Shown in pieces: positions 47,807 through 62,455 of a stretch of DNA of 64,000 nucleotides. The notes below the pieces were generated by a model. It searched no databases and was not told the DNA's origin. It was given only the letters and a program-made list of their open reading frames with translations. Origin of the DNA: Solea solea (lineage: Eukaryota > Chordata > Actinopteri > Pleuronectiformes > Soleidae); the NCBI RefSeq assembly GCF_958295425.1, contig NC_081138.1:1632501-1696500 (forward strand). The letters are read 5' to 3'. The translations under genes were made by a program, and so were the position numbers. Numbering within the stretch: position 1 is the stretch's first letter; the number at the start of each line of letters is the position of its first letter.

Positions 47807-48880
47807 TCAGGTATTAAATAAAACATTTTTTACAAAAGCATTCTCTGGGATAAAGATAGTGCAACACACAATTCTCCTCGGTTTACACTTGGGTACCGTG
47901 TCATTTTACAGTATATGAATGCAAAATGAAAACAATAACAAGGTTTCTGAGCAAATGGAGGCAGTCTGACAGCTGCCACTTTTCCAGAAAGCTGATTGAC
48001 TTTTCATTTTTTCTCTTTGGATCGGTGCCACCGGGATGTTACCACGATAATAATAATGTATACAGACTCAAACTGAACCACTGCTTTGCAAGCTAAAACG
48101 CACAAACTCATTTTCTCCTGCTGCATAAGGAGGAATCTAAAGAAAAACCCTGAAGAGGCTGCAATCAACTAAAGAGTGAGGCTCTGCTTTATACATTTTG
48201 ATCTAGTCAAATGCATTCCCGTTTGACCTTTCTCTAAAAAGACAATCTGTAGAACAAACCACAGGCACAGATATTAATCCGATCACAGAATATCAACAGC
48301 CTAGAAGACGACAGAGAGTGAAAAACAAACAGGTCGTGCATGTGAGGTAAACTGATGTAAAACCATTAACCTCCTGCCAAGATTGTTCCTGATTCATCTT
48401 TTATTCTGCTCAACCTTTAATAACATTTACTCTAAGCTATAAGCACTGTATCCTGGGACTGTAAATCAAGGCTACTAATTTTATTTAAATTACACGGCCA
48501 GTCACAGGCTACAATGAATAATCATAACTGCTGCTGTTTTTGTCATTTCATTAATCATACATAATTGTGTTGAAGTTCAGTAATGCTTTGCACAATATAT
48601 ATTAAGTGCCTGTTCTGCCCACTTTTATTTTAATTATAAAGTAACAACAAGGTCACTACATTAGTTTTTGATCCAGTATGTTTCCTATAAAGAACGGCAA
48701 GGCCTTATTTATCGCTATAATTAAAATCTCCTTCCTTTATTCCCCCGCTGTATTACTTCTTGATTCATCAAATTGACAACAATTTTGAATTTTAAACAGG
48801 AAACAATAAAAAGTGTTTGCCCATGTCTGACATCTAATCAATCATTTATCCCAACCTACTGCCTTAATAGTGGACACTGT
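45574..48880. other. intergenic, no gene recognised
   Basis: A diverged copy of the TG-bounded TTAGGG-like repeat lies at about 45940-46075. A pure (AT)n tract lies at 47760-47804. Otherwise there is AT-rich sequence with no supported gene. Confidence 0.55.
47760..47804 (+). repeat. AT microsatellite
   Basis: An uninterrupted (AT)n run of about 22 units. Confidence 0.95.
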
Positions 48881-48900
48881 GCCTTGAATGACTTCAATAT

Positions 48901-49600
48901 AAAAACATAAATATGTCTTATTGTTGCTCTAAGTCTCAAAATAAGCTTCATACTGGGTTATAAAGATAATAAAGAGGTTAGCGAACTGCTGGTTAGCCTA
49001 GCTTAGCAGAGAGACTTGGAGGAAAAAAAGGGAAAGCAGGCTATCATGCTAACCTGCCTAGTCTAACCTATTTATAAAAACATAAATATGTCTTATTGTT
49101 GCTCTAAGTCTCAAAATAAGCTTCATACTGGGTTATAAAGATAATAAAGAGGTTAGCGAACTGCTGGTTAGCCTAGCTTAGCAGAGAGACTTGGAGGAAA
49201 AAAAGGGAAAGCAGGCTATCATGCTAACCTGCCTAGTCTAACCTATTTATAAAAACATAAATATGTCTTATTGTTGCTCTAAGTCTCAAAATAAGCTTCA
49301 TAATCACTTATAAAGATAATAAAGAGGTTAGCGAACTGCTGGTTAGCCTAGCTTAGCAGAGAGACTTGGAGGAAAAAAAGGGAAAGCAGGCTATCATGCT
49401 AACCTGCCTAGTCTAACCTATTTATAGAAACATAAATATGTCTTATTGTTGCTCTAAGTCTCAAAATAAGCTTCATAATGACTTATAAAGATAATAAAGA
49501 GGTTAGCGAACTGCTGGTTAGCCTAGCTTAGCAGAGAGACTTGGAGGAAAAAAAGGGAAAGCAGGCTATCATGCTAACCTGCCTAGTCTCTAACGTATTT
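48901..49600 (+). repeat. 175-bp tandem repeat, four copies
   Basis: Copies begin at 48901, 49076, 49251 and 49426, each opening with AAAAACATAAATATGTCTTA (AGAAACATAA in the fourth). They are nearly identical; differences cluster at ACTGGG/ATCACT/ATGACT after CTTCAT. The unit contains GGTTAGCCTAGCTTAGCAGA and CATGCTAACCTGCC, AGCT-rich phrases seen in dispersed fish repeats. A diverged partial unit with GCTTAACTTAGCTTAGCAC follows at about 49725. The high identity implies recent amplification. Confidence 0.95.
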
Positions 49601-51969
49601 AAACTAATTGTTCCATTCCATTAGCAGCAGACTTGGTGTCTATATATCACAACGTAAATAATATTTACCTAAATAATATTATGTCTTTCTATTGCAGGCT
49701 TCTAAAATAAGTGTTGGTGTCCTTTAGCTTAACTTAGCTTAGCACGAAGACTTGAAAGAGAGGAACAATAGCTTAGCTTTAGCTAAAAATAACAAAATCT
49801 GCGATCAGCTTGTTATATTTGTTTATCAAAATAAAAGTAGGTTTGCAATGAACATTCTTGTACCCGTCCATATATTGAGTCTCTGGACTGTAGCTTCTCA
49901 TTTTAAGACATTATATTGGTAATTATAATCTAACTCTGGGCCCGAAAACCAAAAGTGCACACATAAGTGAGTTTATGTCCTCCTGTTATCGACCTAAAGG
50001 ATTATTGTTTTTAAAGTTAGATAATATGCTGGCACCATTACGTACACAAACACAAAGACACATTTCCATCTCTCAGCCTTTCATGAAGTGCAGCTGCTGT
50101 TAAGCTTGCATCAACACAATACAAAACAACAAAAGCAGATTTGTGAGGCCTAATCTGAAATAAAAAACCCTCTCACTGCTGTTCTGCATCTGATTTTCTC
50201 TCACATTTATTTTCCATGATTGGTGCAACGCTCACAGTCCAAATGGAATTTGTGGACATAGTTCATCCAGGCGGTAATTAGTTGTGATCTGCGTGTATGT
50301 TAGAATATGATTCAGTGCAGATACACCATGTGGTCCTTATTCATCATGGGAAGATGTTTCTTTAATAAATTCCATTATCGTTGACTATTTCAGCAAAGAC
50401 ACGACATGTGTTTACTCTGTGGAGCTGAACAAAGCTGCGAGCAGATGCAGCCGCTGACGCTTCATCATTTGAAGTCCTGATCTTTTGATCATTTGAACAT
50501 TAATGAATTTGAATTTGAACACATTTGCAACTCTCACTTCATACACAGATGAAACAAACACGCGTCCCTCGTGGAGCACACCTCACTGACAAATATGCGT
50601 CTCGTTCCTTCAAAAGAAAAACTTTTCCATCTTTGCAGAGTCTCGGGTTCGAAGTTGCCAAATGAAAACCTGTCACATTTTTTGGAGTGGAAATGGAAAT
50701 ACCGTCTTCCAAGCCAATTAATATTTTACGCAAGTAGAGGTTGCTTTAATAAAACAGTGTGCAGGCCAGTCAAAGATATGTTGGACCAAAAGTGTCTTGG
50801 GAGAGCTTCTGTTACTACAGTGAAGGAATAGTATCAGCCTGTGAATACTAAAAGGCTGAGGGAGAGATTCATCTTTTGTGTCTGTACGATGGGCCATTAT
50901 TTCCTGGACGGTTATAATATATGGCTCCAAACTTTCTGCTGCCACTTTATCCAGCTGTCATGTAACGAAACGAGCAAACACTACACCATATACAAAAGGG
51001 AGCTTCAGGCGAGAGTCACCTGGGAGGAGAACAAAGACGTACACGCGGGGACGAAGTCAAAGGAACTTAAATGGTCTCATGAACGGCTCCTCATTATAAA
51101 GTCTTATTTCTGTGTACGGTCATTTTACATTGATGATAATTGTGGGTCTGTCAATCATATTTTAGTAAAGAGTCTAAGGCTTTGAAATGATCACAGTGAA
51201 TCTAATGAACTGTATTCATTTTACAGGCTGACTGCCGTGTGTACTTTTAGTTTCTTTTTCTTTTTCATTTATGGTGGTGTGATTTAAGATGTTGTGAAGT
51301 GCTACTCGTGTTTTAGTTTAGTGTATTTTTTTCTTTTTGGGGGAAAAAGCAGGATCTATTTGTGTGTCACCAGCTTGCTGACTCATGTTTGTTTGTGCTG
51401 TGACTATAATGAACATCTGGAAATAGGAAAAAAAAAACAAGGACATGATTCAGCCCATTTGGGGTTTGTACTGTAAATATGGTGCTGCAGGCGTCAGGAT
51501 CATGAGAGGAGAGCGTGTAGTGCCGGCTCTGTACAGACTGAAGAGCGGGTCAGGAAGGTCAAAGGTGGGAGGTCAGGATGCAGGAAAGAGATAAGAGGCT
51601 GATTCAGGATCAGGGAGAGGGTTGTTAGGCAGCAGCAGATGGAAAAAAATAGCAGTGAGTTGATGATCTCACGGAGGGAATAATGAAAATGGCTGTTATG
51701 TGGCTACTATGGCTTAAACCAATCTCCAGTCCCATCATTCATACCGTTGCTTTATTACCAGCGGGACACGGTCTTCACATCAGCCTCCTGTTTTAAAGCC
51801 TACTAAGGAAACTCTGACATCTGACAAAATCTCCCACTTGGCAAAAAAAGAAACACAAACTAAGCATCACTGACAGTTAAAATACAGTAATATACTGTTT
51901 CACATAATTAAAAAGAATTTTACTGTGTTAGAAAATGAAAAGTAATACTAAGGTTTGCTGCTTCCTGTT

Positions 51970-52345
51970 GACTATTATGGCACTTTTCCAATTTAAAGTT
52001 CTACCATTACTCGGCTAGTTTTCCATTACTTCATAGTACCTCCTCAATGTGGGCGGGGCCATAGCCCAGCTGCAGGAAACTGCCGTGACATCATTTAATA
52101 TATACGACACAAACACACAAACTAGTGAGTTGTAAAGCAGTTGTTTTCGGTGTAACTGAAACATTAGAATCATTTGATTGAGAACATTTGTTCACAGAAT
52201 CGTTCAGTAACTTCCTGCATGACTGAACGGAAATACCACTGAACGTGGTCGTGATTGGGCTCAAAGTGTCAGCAGTGCTGTTGCTAAATACACACATTTT
52301 AGAAATGTGGATATTAATGCATGCATTTTTAAGGCTTTTTAACTG
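51970..52345. mobile_element. possible second copy of the 4682-5039 MITE family
   Basis: It shares GGCTTTTTAACTGATCTACA (about 52333) with the first element and has TTCCATTACTTCATAGTACC near its left end. The overall match is weak and the ends are not clear. Confidence 0.35.
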
Positions 52346-55300
52346 ATCTACAGGTGGAAAATAATAGTTTTCAATAGTCCATAGAACATTATCATCTATT
52401 TTCCTCTGAATTGGATGTGCTATTGAAGAACACATAAGGGTCATTTAGGATAATACACTCATGGATAGTATATTCAGTGTCTGTCAATCAACCGTCCTAA
52501 ATGTTACACGCTGGACCTTTAACTTAAACTTTGGCTCAGTTCTATTCAGCAGTCTCGGGCTGTGCTCCGAGTTCAGCCTTTTGAGGCCGTGTCTGAATGC
52601 TAAGTGAGAGTTATTATACCTCATAGATCGGACACAGAGAAGCCCACAGTGCACAGGGAAGGTGTTTTTGATTTACAGCCACCTTTCAGCCTGTAGACGG
52701 ATGATGAAGTGGACAAAAGGGCTGAAATTGACTGAAAACAACAACAAGAATAATCACTTTAATAATAAAGAAAAGCAAAGAGATCACTGCGTACACAACT
52801 ATGAGCTCACAATGTCCACTTGAAGGCAGCATAATTAAGAGAACTGAACTGATTTGATCTGCATTAACCTTCTTAAGCCTTTGAGCTATAAACGAACGTT
52901 AATTCTTCTTTGTAATTATTTCTATAGCGTGAGAGCAAAGGTTATTTTTCTTATCTTTTGCCATAATTGTGGTGACATCACTGGTGGCACTGGTGGTGTA
53001 GTGGCAAACCTGCGAATGACATCATATTATGTCTCTTAAAATTGTCTGTGGCCCTTGATATTGTGTGTTTTCAGTGAAGTAAATAGTTATGTGTGATATA
53101 ATTTATATACAGCATTTAGAAAACTAAGAGGGAAGAGAGAGAGAGGTCACTTTAGGATACACAAAAACAGGACATCAGACAATGAAAGAGGCTGCAGCAA
53201 CATTCTCATTTGTGTTTAAATGGTGGATGATGCAGCTGCTGCTTTGGCCAAAGCAGAGTCTAGACGAGATGAGATGCATGAGTGGATAACCTTCTCAAGG
53301 TCTGCATAGGAAAGACAGGAACCCGTTTAAGTAGCACATCATTTCCTGCTGCCATCACTGGAGATAATTTGGGAGAACGGATTATTTCGTGTTTCTGAGG
53401 AAAAAGAAAAGGAATTAGACTCAAAGATCAATCGTACATTTTTAATCCATAAACATGTGAAGCAGCCTAATTATTTGACACACATTATTTGAAACGTTAA
53501 GATTAGAGACTCATTTAACTCATTTAATTCTTATTTGTGAACTCGTCTGCACACGACAAGAAGAAAACAAGAACATAAATATACTGTCATGTGGTAATAT
53601 TCTCAGTATTCATGCTTTTGCAGGTTTGTTTCAGGTTTAATATAAAAACTGACAAAATGCATACACAGAACGCAGAGTTGTGTTGAATGGATGAACACAG
53701 GATCATCGTTCAGGTGCCCGGCGTTTGTTATTTGGCATGAAAAAGAAAGAGAGAAAGCAAAGATATTGCTTTTCTTCTAATAATCAGTGGATCGTGAACT
53801 CCCCACTTGTCTTGTCGTGTGAGTTGATGAAAAACAGATATTATGACGGTGCTTGGACGTAACCTTGGCCGGTGGAATCATGGTTCTGCTGCTCAGACAA
53901 AGCACGATGGGATGGATTTTGTGTCCTATTATGCACAGAATCACGCTGCTTTCAGTCTTTATGCTCACACATAAGCACACAAACAAGTCATTCAGCGTAT
54001 GAATGCATGCACTCAGCGACATGTTGAACTATTTCTCTAAACTTCAGCGTGTTATGAAACCAATGACACATAAAGTAACTGCTGGTGTCGCCTGTTTGCA
54101 TTATTGATCTGGTCTATGTCTATACACAGGAAATGTTCATTAGGACATGTTATTGTTATTGTGCTATAGACACAGAATACATCTGTATTATGGGATGTAC
54201 TTGGACACAGGGCACCACGGTGTCCTACAGACATCATATACATAATATATGTACGACAGCGGGGGATTTAAAGGATGACAAGTGCGTCCTTGTGGTTTTC
54301 GCTAAATTAATTTTAGAAGGTCATCCAAGTTTGGAGCTGAGGTAAAACAAGAGCTTACTCCAGGTTTGTGGACTGAATCAACCTTTATTTTCAAGCATCG
54401 TCTTTGAGGACGGAAACATCAGCCAAAGACTCTCATGAGGATATTTGGATTATAGTTTTTTATAGTTTTGCTTAAAACTTTTTCCACTATAATGCAATAA
54501 TGCATTTAAATGTTAATGTAAAATATCCATCCATCCATTTAAAGCATATTTGTTGATAATTATACCTTTATTTTGTTGTACAGTCATTATCAGGTCACAG
54601 AGCACAGCATTAAATACTGCTTATTAATGCTAAATACAGTGGGATTATTTTTCTACAATCTATAATTTGAGAGATTTAGACCGTAGTATTTTCAGTATAT
54701 CGTATTCTGATCCTAATTTGACTGACTATTATTTCTTATGTTGGACCTATAGGACTCATAGGATACATAATAAAAGTCCTGCTTATTGTCTCCATGGTTA
54801 CCTAAGAGCTGTGTTTATAATTATCTGAAGTGTGGAAGGGTTTAACTTCTCCTCTGTACTCTACGCTGCATTGAAAAGGAACAATTTTTTCCTATTGGAG
54901 TGAAAATAGACAGCTTATCCAGCACTTTCCACCTCTGACTGTGCAGGTCAGTGCAGCTGCAAGGTTTTTAGTTTTTTATGAGGGAAGCTGGAAATTGAGA
55001 TTGATAAAAAAAAAAAAAGGTCATTTGCAGTTTATGCTTGAGATACTCGTGGAAAAAGGAAAAAGGAGAAGACAGGCAGTGCTGTACTGCTCTAACAAGT
55101 AGTGATTTCCAACCTGCAGACTTGAACAGGTGACAGAGATGATGAGTGCTGAGGCTGAAATAAATTGCAGTGCTGTCAACTAGAATAAACCGCCGAGCTT
55201 CCACCGGCAAAGTGTCCTCAACAGATGGAGCACTGCAGACGCTTCTCTGTGCACGAGGATATAAACGTCTCTCCTGAAATCCCATGGAAATTACGTCTGA

Positions 55301-55422
55301 TGCGAAGCTATTTTCACTTCTATGCGTCAGAGAACATGTATATTTTCCTGCAGGTAAAACACTCAGGGCTTGATTTATTGCTAAATATAAATCCCAGTGG
55401 TTGAGCTACAGGCAAAATACTG

Positions 55423-55423
<1 letters not shown>

Positions 55424-55453
<30 letters not shown>
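55424..55453 (+). repeat. TG microsatellite
   Basis: (TG)n run of about 15 units. Confidence 0.9.
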
Positions 55454-55457
<4 letters not shown>

Positions 55458-55907
55458 CCACTGAAAGCCTCTGCAGTAAAGTTTGATGGTGTTTTGTTTT
55501 GTTGGAGAGCGCATGAATAAAACTTGTTTGTCTCAAACTGTTTTGATAGATTATGGTAAGCGCTGCAGGAGAGAAAACAGGGGGAAAATATAGAATAAAG
55601 TTTTACCTTGGAGAGAATATGAGTTTTGCCAGACTCACTGTATCTCTTTTACGGATCGGAACAATTTAAAGTTTCAAGGCCACGGAGCTGCTCACAGAAT
55701 CTTTATGTTGCCGTGCAAAGGGAAGACATTCAGCACTCAGAGGACGCCGTTATTCTTTCATTTGCATACACAAACATCCAGATATGCACATTAGCAAAAG
55801 CAGGAGATTGAAGCAAACAGATAAGATTGGAATCTAAATATTTAGTTATTGATAAAAAAAAAAAGGAAACTAGTATTCAGGTGAGAAGCCCTATGTTGTG
55901 TTTACAT

Positions 55908-56165
55908 TTAAGATAAGATAAGATCATCTTTTATTAGTCCTGCAGAGGGGACATTTACATTGTCACAGCAGCAAAGATAAAGATAATAAATAATAAACGT
56001 GCATGCAATATAGAAAGATAATAAACAATACGACTATAAAGAGTGAAAATAGAATGTATATTAAAGACAGTTTCCAGAATATATACAGTATGGGCTTGAT
56101 ACATACAATAATAATAATACAAATTCCAGGAACGTCTGTCTGTAAAAGAAGCTTCCGCCGCTCTG
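55908..56165 (+). mobile_element. retroelement-derived interspersed repeat
   Basis: It opens with a short AAGAT tandem (AAGATAAGATAAGAT), followed by CATCTTTTATTAGTCCTGCA, GAGGGGACATTTACATTGTC and ACAGCAGCAAAGATAAAGAT. This is a very common teleost repeat tail. Confidence 0.55.
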
Positions 56166-57363
56166 CTGTAGCCACTCCCCCTCTCACTCACACAGCACTG
56201 TGAGAGAGACAAGGCGCCGTGTCTGCAGGTTCAGAGGAAGCTCTAGCTCTGCATCGCGCTGTTGTGCAACCAATTTTCCATATTTACTGTATATTGTCTG
56301 CCATGATGTCAGTATCAGTATTTGCTTGTCACTGTGTGATAGTAACAATGAGCACTCAAACACACCAAACCAACAATGACTAAGAACACACACACAACAG
56401 ATCTAATTCTAATTCCACTCCACCAATTCATTTGGAAAATAGAAGTATTTTTAAATCCCATAGAGTGGTCCATGATCCACTCTTTGAAAACCACACAATT
56501 ACAGCTGCAGAGAAAACTCAGGAGAGGTCAAAGGTCATCGTGAAGTAGTTTCTGTATCCTTTGTTACTGCTCGTATGATCCTTTTATCCTGAAACATGAA
56601 ACCACGCAACCACGTTTCCTCCCGACACACACGTCGGCGGTGAAATAAATTGTTTTAAGCCTGACTTAACACTTTCTTTTTTATCTTTAAAGAGCGTAAG
56701 TGAATCATTTGCTTCGGCGGGAACTCTGGCTTTAGAGATTAGGCTCCCGACGGCTACAGAGGAAACTTTGGGGAGATTACATGCACGGAGAAAGCTGCAG
56801 GTTTCCAAACACAACTGTTATCGCTGAACACCTTTGTTCTCGGATCATTTACGACCACGACCGTCAACAAAGACGCGACTGACACTTTTGTAACTCACTG
56901 CAAAAGAAACAAAGACATCGAGTTGATGTATGTGTATAATATATAGACGCACGTCATTTTAATTTAAAGCCTGATTAAAATGATAATGGGATAATAACTG
57001 ACCGTTCTCACAACCTCTGCATGAAAATCAATAATTCTAGCATGGATAAGAAAGGAAATTAGTATTGATGTGTGTGTGTATTAAACACTGATATAAAAGA
57101 CTGAGAGCTGATTACATTGTTCAGTTATTCATATACTGTACATATAGATCATTATCACAGTAAATGTCAGATAAAAGACTTATTTAAACTTCTTTATGGA
57201 CAGAAAACAAAACATTTTTGAAACAAAAGTGTGATATGCTGAACCTTTGTTATATTGACATTGAATAAAATGATGTCAGAAAATGTTATTGAGACGTCAT
57301 AGAAGTAATTATTTCTCTTTCTCACAAATATTAATATTGTGAGAAATATGAATATTAATGATT

Positions 57364-57402
57364 TTAATTAATTAATTAATTAATTAATTAATTAATTAAT
57401 AT
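57364..57402 (+). repeat. AATT tetranucleotide repeat
   Basis: About nine copies of TTAA/AATT, fully self-complementary. Confidence 0.95.
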
Positions 57403-59033
57403 GACTTGACCTGCAGGTCTGATCACACCACCTGAACATTTAAAGACTTTAGTATTCCTCACCATTCCTCACAGTCTGGACTATTTTCAGTCCGTGTCTG
57501 TCCATGAAATTTAAATCAGCTGTAGGTGGATATTTAGTGAATTTATGTTTTAAAACAAGACCTTGGAAAATCCGCTCAAACAGGATTCAACAAATCAGAG
57601 TGGGAATGTTTCTGGCTCAGTGGAAAAGGAGATACAGCCCACAGATGTGCTTGGTGTCTACAATGAAGATAAAAGACAGATTTTTAATGCTTTTGTCTTT
57701 ATTTAACACTGCATTTGCACACAAAAAAACAACCAATATGGATCAAACAAAACCATCAATTACAGCAGAATGCAGTGCTTATTACAAAAAACAAGACTTT
57801 GAAACAGAATTTCAAAGTAAAAGTGCTTGTTTTGATATGGAACGACGTCAACTATGACATTTATGATCAAAAACAGATAAATAATCTGACATTAGGTCAA
57901 TAATAACATGGACAACTGTAATTAAACACACCAAACAGACTTTTATATGCCGTCTATATGTAATTAATAATGTAAATTAATGTACATTTAATACTGTGAT
58001 AATAACAACCGAATGTCTTATTATTACTATTATAAAAAAAATACTGCATAGTACCGCCAGTTTAACACAACTGCCTGAAGGGGAATGCCGAGATGTATCA
58101 TAAATAACAAACAATAGGTAAATAATACGTGGATTAAACAGGAGGACAACATTTTCTAGAAGTGTACCAATATGAAATATTACATTTCAAAAACTGCTCT
58201 GTCGTTCTATTTTTAGGGATATAAGTGAAAGTATGCAAATATCTTTTCTTCTTCATAAACATATTTGTCTTCCTTTTAAGCATATTTTTCGTGGATAATG
58301 TACGTATGTGCCCTTTAAGTCATAATTGTGTGTAATGGTTTGTTTCTAGGCAGTTTTTAGGATGTTCTAGTTCTACTGCTGTTCTTTGTACGGATACTAC
58401 AACATGAATGGATGAATAAGAAAGCATTAAACAGCAATAATAAGACATGAGCATACATTTAACAGTTTTAACTTTATTGCTTTTATTTGCAAAATATCAG
58501 AGAATAGTCTTTAGATGGGGCCACATATGGAAATAACAGAAGAACAGAGCTCACATACGTCGAGAAAGTATAAATAATTACGAAGCAAGATGTGAAAAAT
58601 AAACAACATCACGGTTCATACAATTCTTAAATGGATAAAGTATAAGAATCCTGGCCAAGATGTTGAATCACTGAAAAACTGGCAAACGTAACAGCGAGCG
58701 GGCGGGCGGTCGAGTCTTCCGTTACGTAAATGTGATTTACTTTCTGTCGCCACTGGACGATCGTAGGAGGATTCGCTTTCGTCCAATTATTAAGAATCAC
58801 CAACAAACGTGCAACACATACAGTAGCTGTGTAGTAGTTGAGTTGTGAGGGAGGTGCAGCTCCTCCAGTTCCTCCAGCATTTGTTAGTCACATGTAAATG
58901 TTGTTATTTGGTTCCTGAAGAACCAACATTTGAACAGTTTCTGTAAAACTGAGGCTGATAGTGAGACCTGAGATTAGGACGACCTTCTAAGAATTAGATT
59001 TTCAACAAAGCTTTGATGAACATTTATGATTAG

Positions 59034-59078
59034 TGTTGTTGTTGTTGTTGTTGTTGCTGTTATTGTTGTTGTTGTTGC
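59034..59078 (+). repeat. TTG trinucleotide repeat
   Basis: (TTG)n with one CTG/TTA interruption. Confidence 0.95.
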
Positions 59079-59493
59079 CTTGCTTTCCACAGGTGTCCCT
59101 GTTCGCCGCTCTGCTCCCTGATACGATGATCAGAGATGTGAAAATAGATATTTTCTTTTCAACAACTCACAGCTTAAATATCGACCGCTAGATTTCTGCC
59201 ACACACACACACACACACACTCTGTGCCTCACAGACATGACAACTGTGGTCAACCAGGGAGGTGATAAAGGTTTGGATCTGGCCCCCGGCCTTTAGATCC
59301 AGCTGGAGGAAGAAAAACTGGACCTTTGACAAAACAGACTCTGTAAATGACTGACTGTTGTATACACTGTAATACAGTGACTGTATAGACTGCACTGACA
59401 CAGACACTGGAAGTGGAGAGGAATCTGAGGACACACACGAATACTATCGTCACTCTCTCATATAACTTGTCGGCGGATATTTAAGGTGTATTA

Positions 59494-59497
59494 TAAC

Positions 59498-59542
<45 letters not shown>

Positions 59543-59572
59543 TATTATTATTATAATAATAATAATAATATA
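59494..59572 (+). repeat. AAT/ATT trinucleotide repeat
   Basis: A long AAT run that switches to ATT and back; the switch gives a small self-complementary segment. Confidence 0.95.
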
Positions 59573-61663
59573 ATGTTGTCACCTGCTCATCTCCCCCTCC
59601 ATCATGTCATGTGATAATTCTCTGATGCAGACACACTTTCACTGTCAATCTCTGCCTATTGTTAAATACAGAAATAAGTTACATTTGTATAAGAATAAAA
59701 CAGGTTTATCTTATTTATGTCAAATCTGGCAACTTATTTGAACATGAATATTTTAACCCTATAACATCGAAGCCTCAAAATGTCCGTCTGAACTTTTATT
59801 TTGCTCATTTTAACCATAAACGGAGCAGAGAATGTCCTGTGACTCAGTGCTTTTGCCCATTTTTTTTCTTACAAAAACGTGGCAGTTATTTACAATTTAA
59901 TGCATATTAAAAAAAAAATGTGTATTAACAATTTAAAATGAGGAAAAACAACATTGTATTTAAAGAGTTGTCCATGAACACCATATTTTGAGTGTTACAT
60001 TTTAAATTGAAAGAGTTTTTGTCTCGAGGAAACTTATGTACAGGTGTTTTTGCAGCTCTCTCCTCCCTAGCAACAAGGACGCCGATTCTCCGGCTTCCTG
60101 CAACGGCGCGAGTGCAATAACCATAAAACAACGCGTTGTTGTGGCTTTGACGTGCAACTTCTCAGCTTTTCACACTCGGCGTTAAAGGGTTAAACACTGA
60201 AGGTCACTGTTGTGCATAATTTACACAGAATACTAATGAACACTTGTGTTGAACCACAGAGGTGAATACCTGCAGCGACAGTTGTGTGCACATCCTTCCC
60301 AAATGTCCTGCTTTTTTTTTTTTGTATTTCTGCTGCAGTTCATTTGTGAAGAAAAGTGGATTTCTCGTTTCCGGAGGTCAAGAACGAAACTTCAGGCAAA
60401 AACGAACGCAGCAGAGCTTAAAAAAAATCCCCCACGGAGATCAGGCGTGGGTTCACACGGGTCAAGAGAAGTTATTTACTTTATTCAATGATAGATTGAA
60501 GCGACCAGGTTTGAGATGAACTCGCACTTTAACACAGAGCAGAAAGTGAGCTGACGGCGGACAAATCCTTTTCAAATGACCTTGTATTTTCTTTGTTATG
60601 TCAGTTTCAATGATGTATTAAAGGGAACGCTGACACTTACAAATGAACCTTATTCAATCATCTCTTTCATTCATGTTCAAAATGTACATGTACGTGATTT
60701 TATAAACCTGTAAGTAGAGCTCCATTAAAACGAGACTTCTAACTGTTTCAGCTTCTTAAATGTGAATCTATTCTTCATTTTATTTGCTCCATAAAAGAAA
60801 GAATCATTAACGCATAAAAATGTATCATTCTTTGTTTGTATTTTTTAACGTTTTATGACATTTTACAAAACCAAACGATTAGCTCTGCCTGTAAGATTAA
60901 CTACATTTATGTACTTTTTTCATTTCTACTTTTAATTATTTTCGTCTGAAACATTTCATTTTCTTTTCTTTAAGTTTAATTGATTTACAATTCCATCTCT
61001 GGTGTTTTTAAAACACCTTCAATCTTCCTTTGTGCTCGAAAACAGCTTTTTTAAATAAAACTTGTCTTATCTTTATTATTATTATTCCTATTATTCATAG
61101 ACGCACCAAACAAATAAGCCCTTTACGAAACACTGGTTTCACGTTCAGTAAGATTTCATAGTAATTTTATTTTCTGCACAAACTCGCTTTACATGAGACG
61201 TTCATCTTTTATTTCATCAGCTCTCGGTTGACATTCAGACCCGTGTGTGCAGTCCATCAGAAACACACAGAGCAGAGATAATAAGCACAGCTCCATATTA
61301 ACAGTGCTGAAGACACAGGAAACAGAGAAGTGAAGCCTCGGGGTGAACGTGCTGCCTGTTAACAAGTGGTATTCACTGGGGAGAGGAAAACTACGGAATA
61401 TGTTGGCGCGCGATGATTTAGTTGGCTGAAATAGGAAGTTAAGAAAATGGCTGTTGTTGTTATTTACTGGCGGTGAAGCCCAGGGGAACGCAGCAGACAC
61501 ATCAGCGGGAAACGTAATTAGACCGTCTCCTGAGACCATTCCCATTAATTGGAATTATTCAAGGGTGTCATTATTGTAGTCGGAGAGGGATGGAGAATAA
61601 AAGCCGCGCAACGGAAATAAAAGAGCAAATACTTCAAAAGTTTGAGTGCATGTACACGAGGGC

Positions 61664-61690
61664 AAACAAACAAACAAACAAACAAACAAA
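61664..61690 (+). repeat. CAAA tetranucleotide repeat
   Basis: About six copies of CAAA. Confidence 0.9.
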
Positions 61691-62455
61691 AACCCTGACC
61701 CAGGATTCATCATGTTATGAATTAACTCAAATCTAATATTTTTCCATTTCAATTCAGAAATCTACTGATCAGAAAAGTTTTGTGACGTTAGCGCTGTTCA
61801 GTGATATATCTGACGCCTGTTTTGACAGAATTCATTATGGAGTTTTATGGCTTTACTAAATCAAAATACATCAATGTGCCACAAACACTAAATCCACTCT
61901 GTCCCACTCTGTACAGCCGGCTCACAAGTTACATAAAACACTGTCAGTTGTGAGTTTATACCCATATTCCATAAATAATATTGTGTATATTGTGTGTTTG
62001 TATGATTGTTATTGCAAAATAAACTATCGGAGGTGGATCTTTGTTTGCGTTTGACCTGAAGTTAAAAACACTGAAGGACAAAGTGAAACTTTCTCTGTGT
62101 TTTATCCTTTTATCTTCACAGAAATCTTAAAACAAAGGTGGTTCTCGTTCATGACTGTGCTGCTGTGATCCTCACTCCAATAATTCCCACATAACTTTCA
62201 GGCTCAAACGGCCTCATCACTCATCAGAAACCTAATCACAGAGAGTCGTTTATCCTGCTGAAGGAATATGACTTGCACTGGCTGAGTGAGTGAAAGTGCT
62301 GTGTGTGCAGGTGCACGACACACTCGTATATAACGCCCATCAAACTGCTCATTAACATCGCCCGCCTATTTCCAGCTCCTTGTGCTAACGCGCGCCGCAG
62401 AGCAGAGTCGGAGACGTTGAACGCGAGGCCAAACACAGGCCGTCACACGTGAAGT

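Larger units (their letters stand above)
49601..55900. other. intergenic, no gene recognised
   Basis: No gene is evident. The frame at about 50841-51185 lacks an ATG start at its beginning and any recognisable feature. A probable MITE copy lies at about 51970-52345. Confidence 0.5.

Noticed and set aside
50841..51185. Plus-strand 114-codon frame
   Set aside because: Begins at GTG, with no recognisable domain, no splice context and ordinary AT-rich composition.
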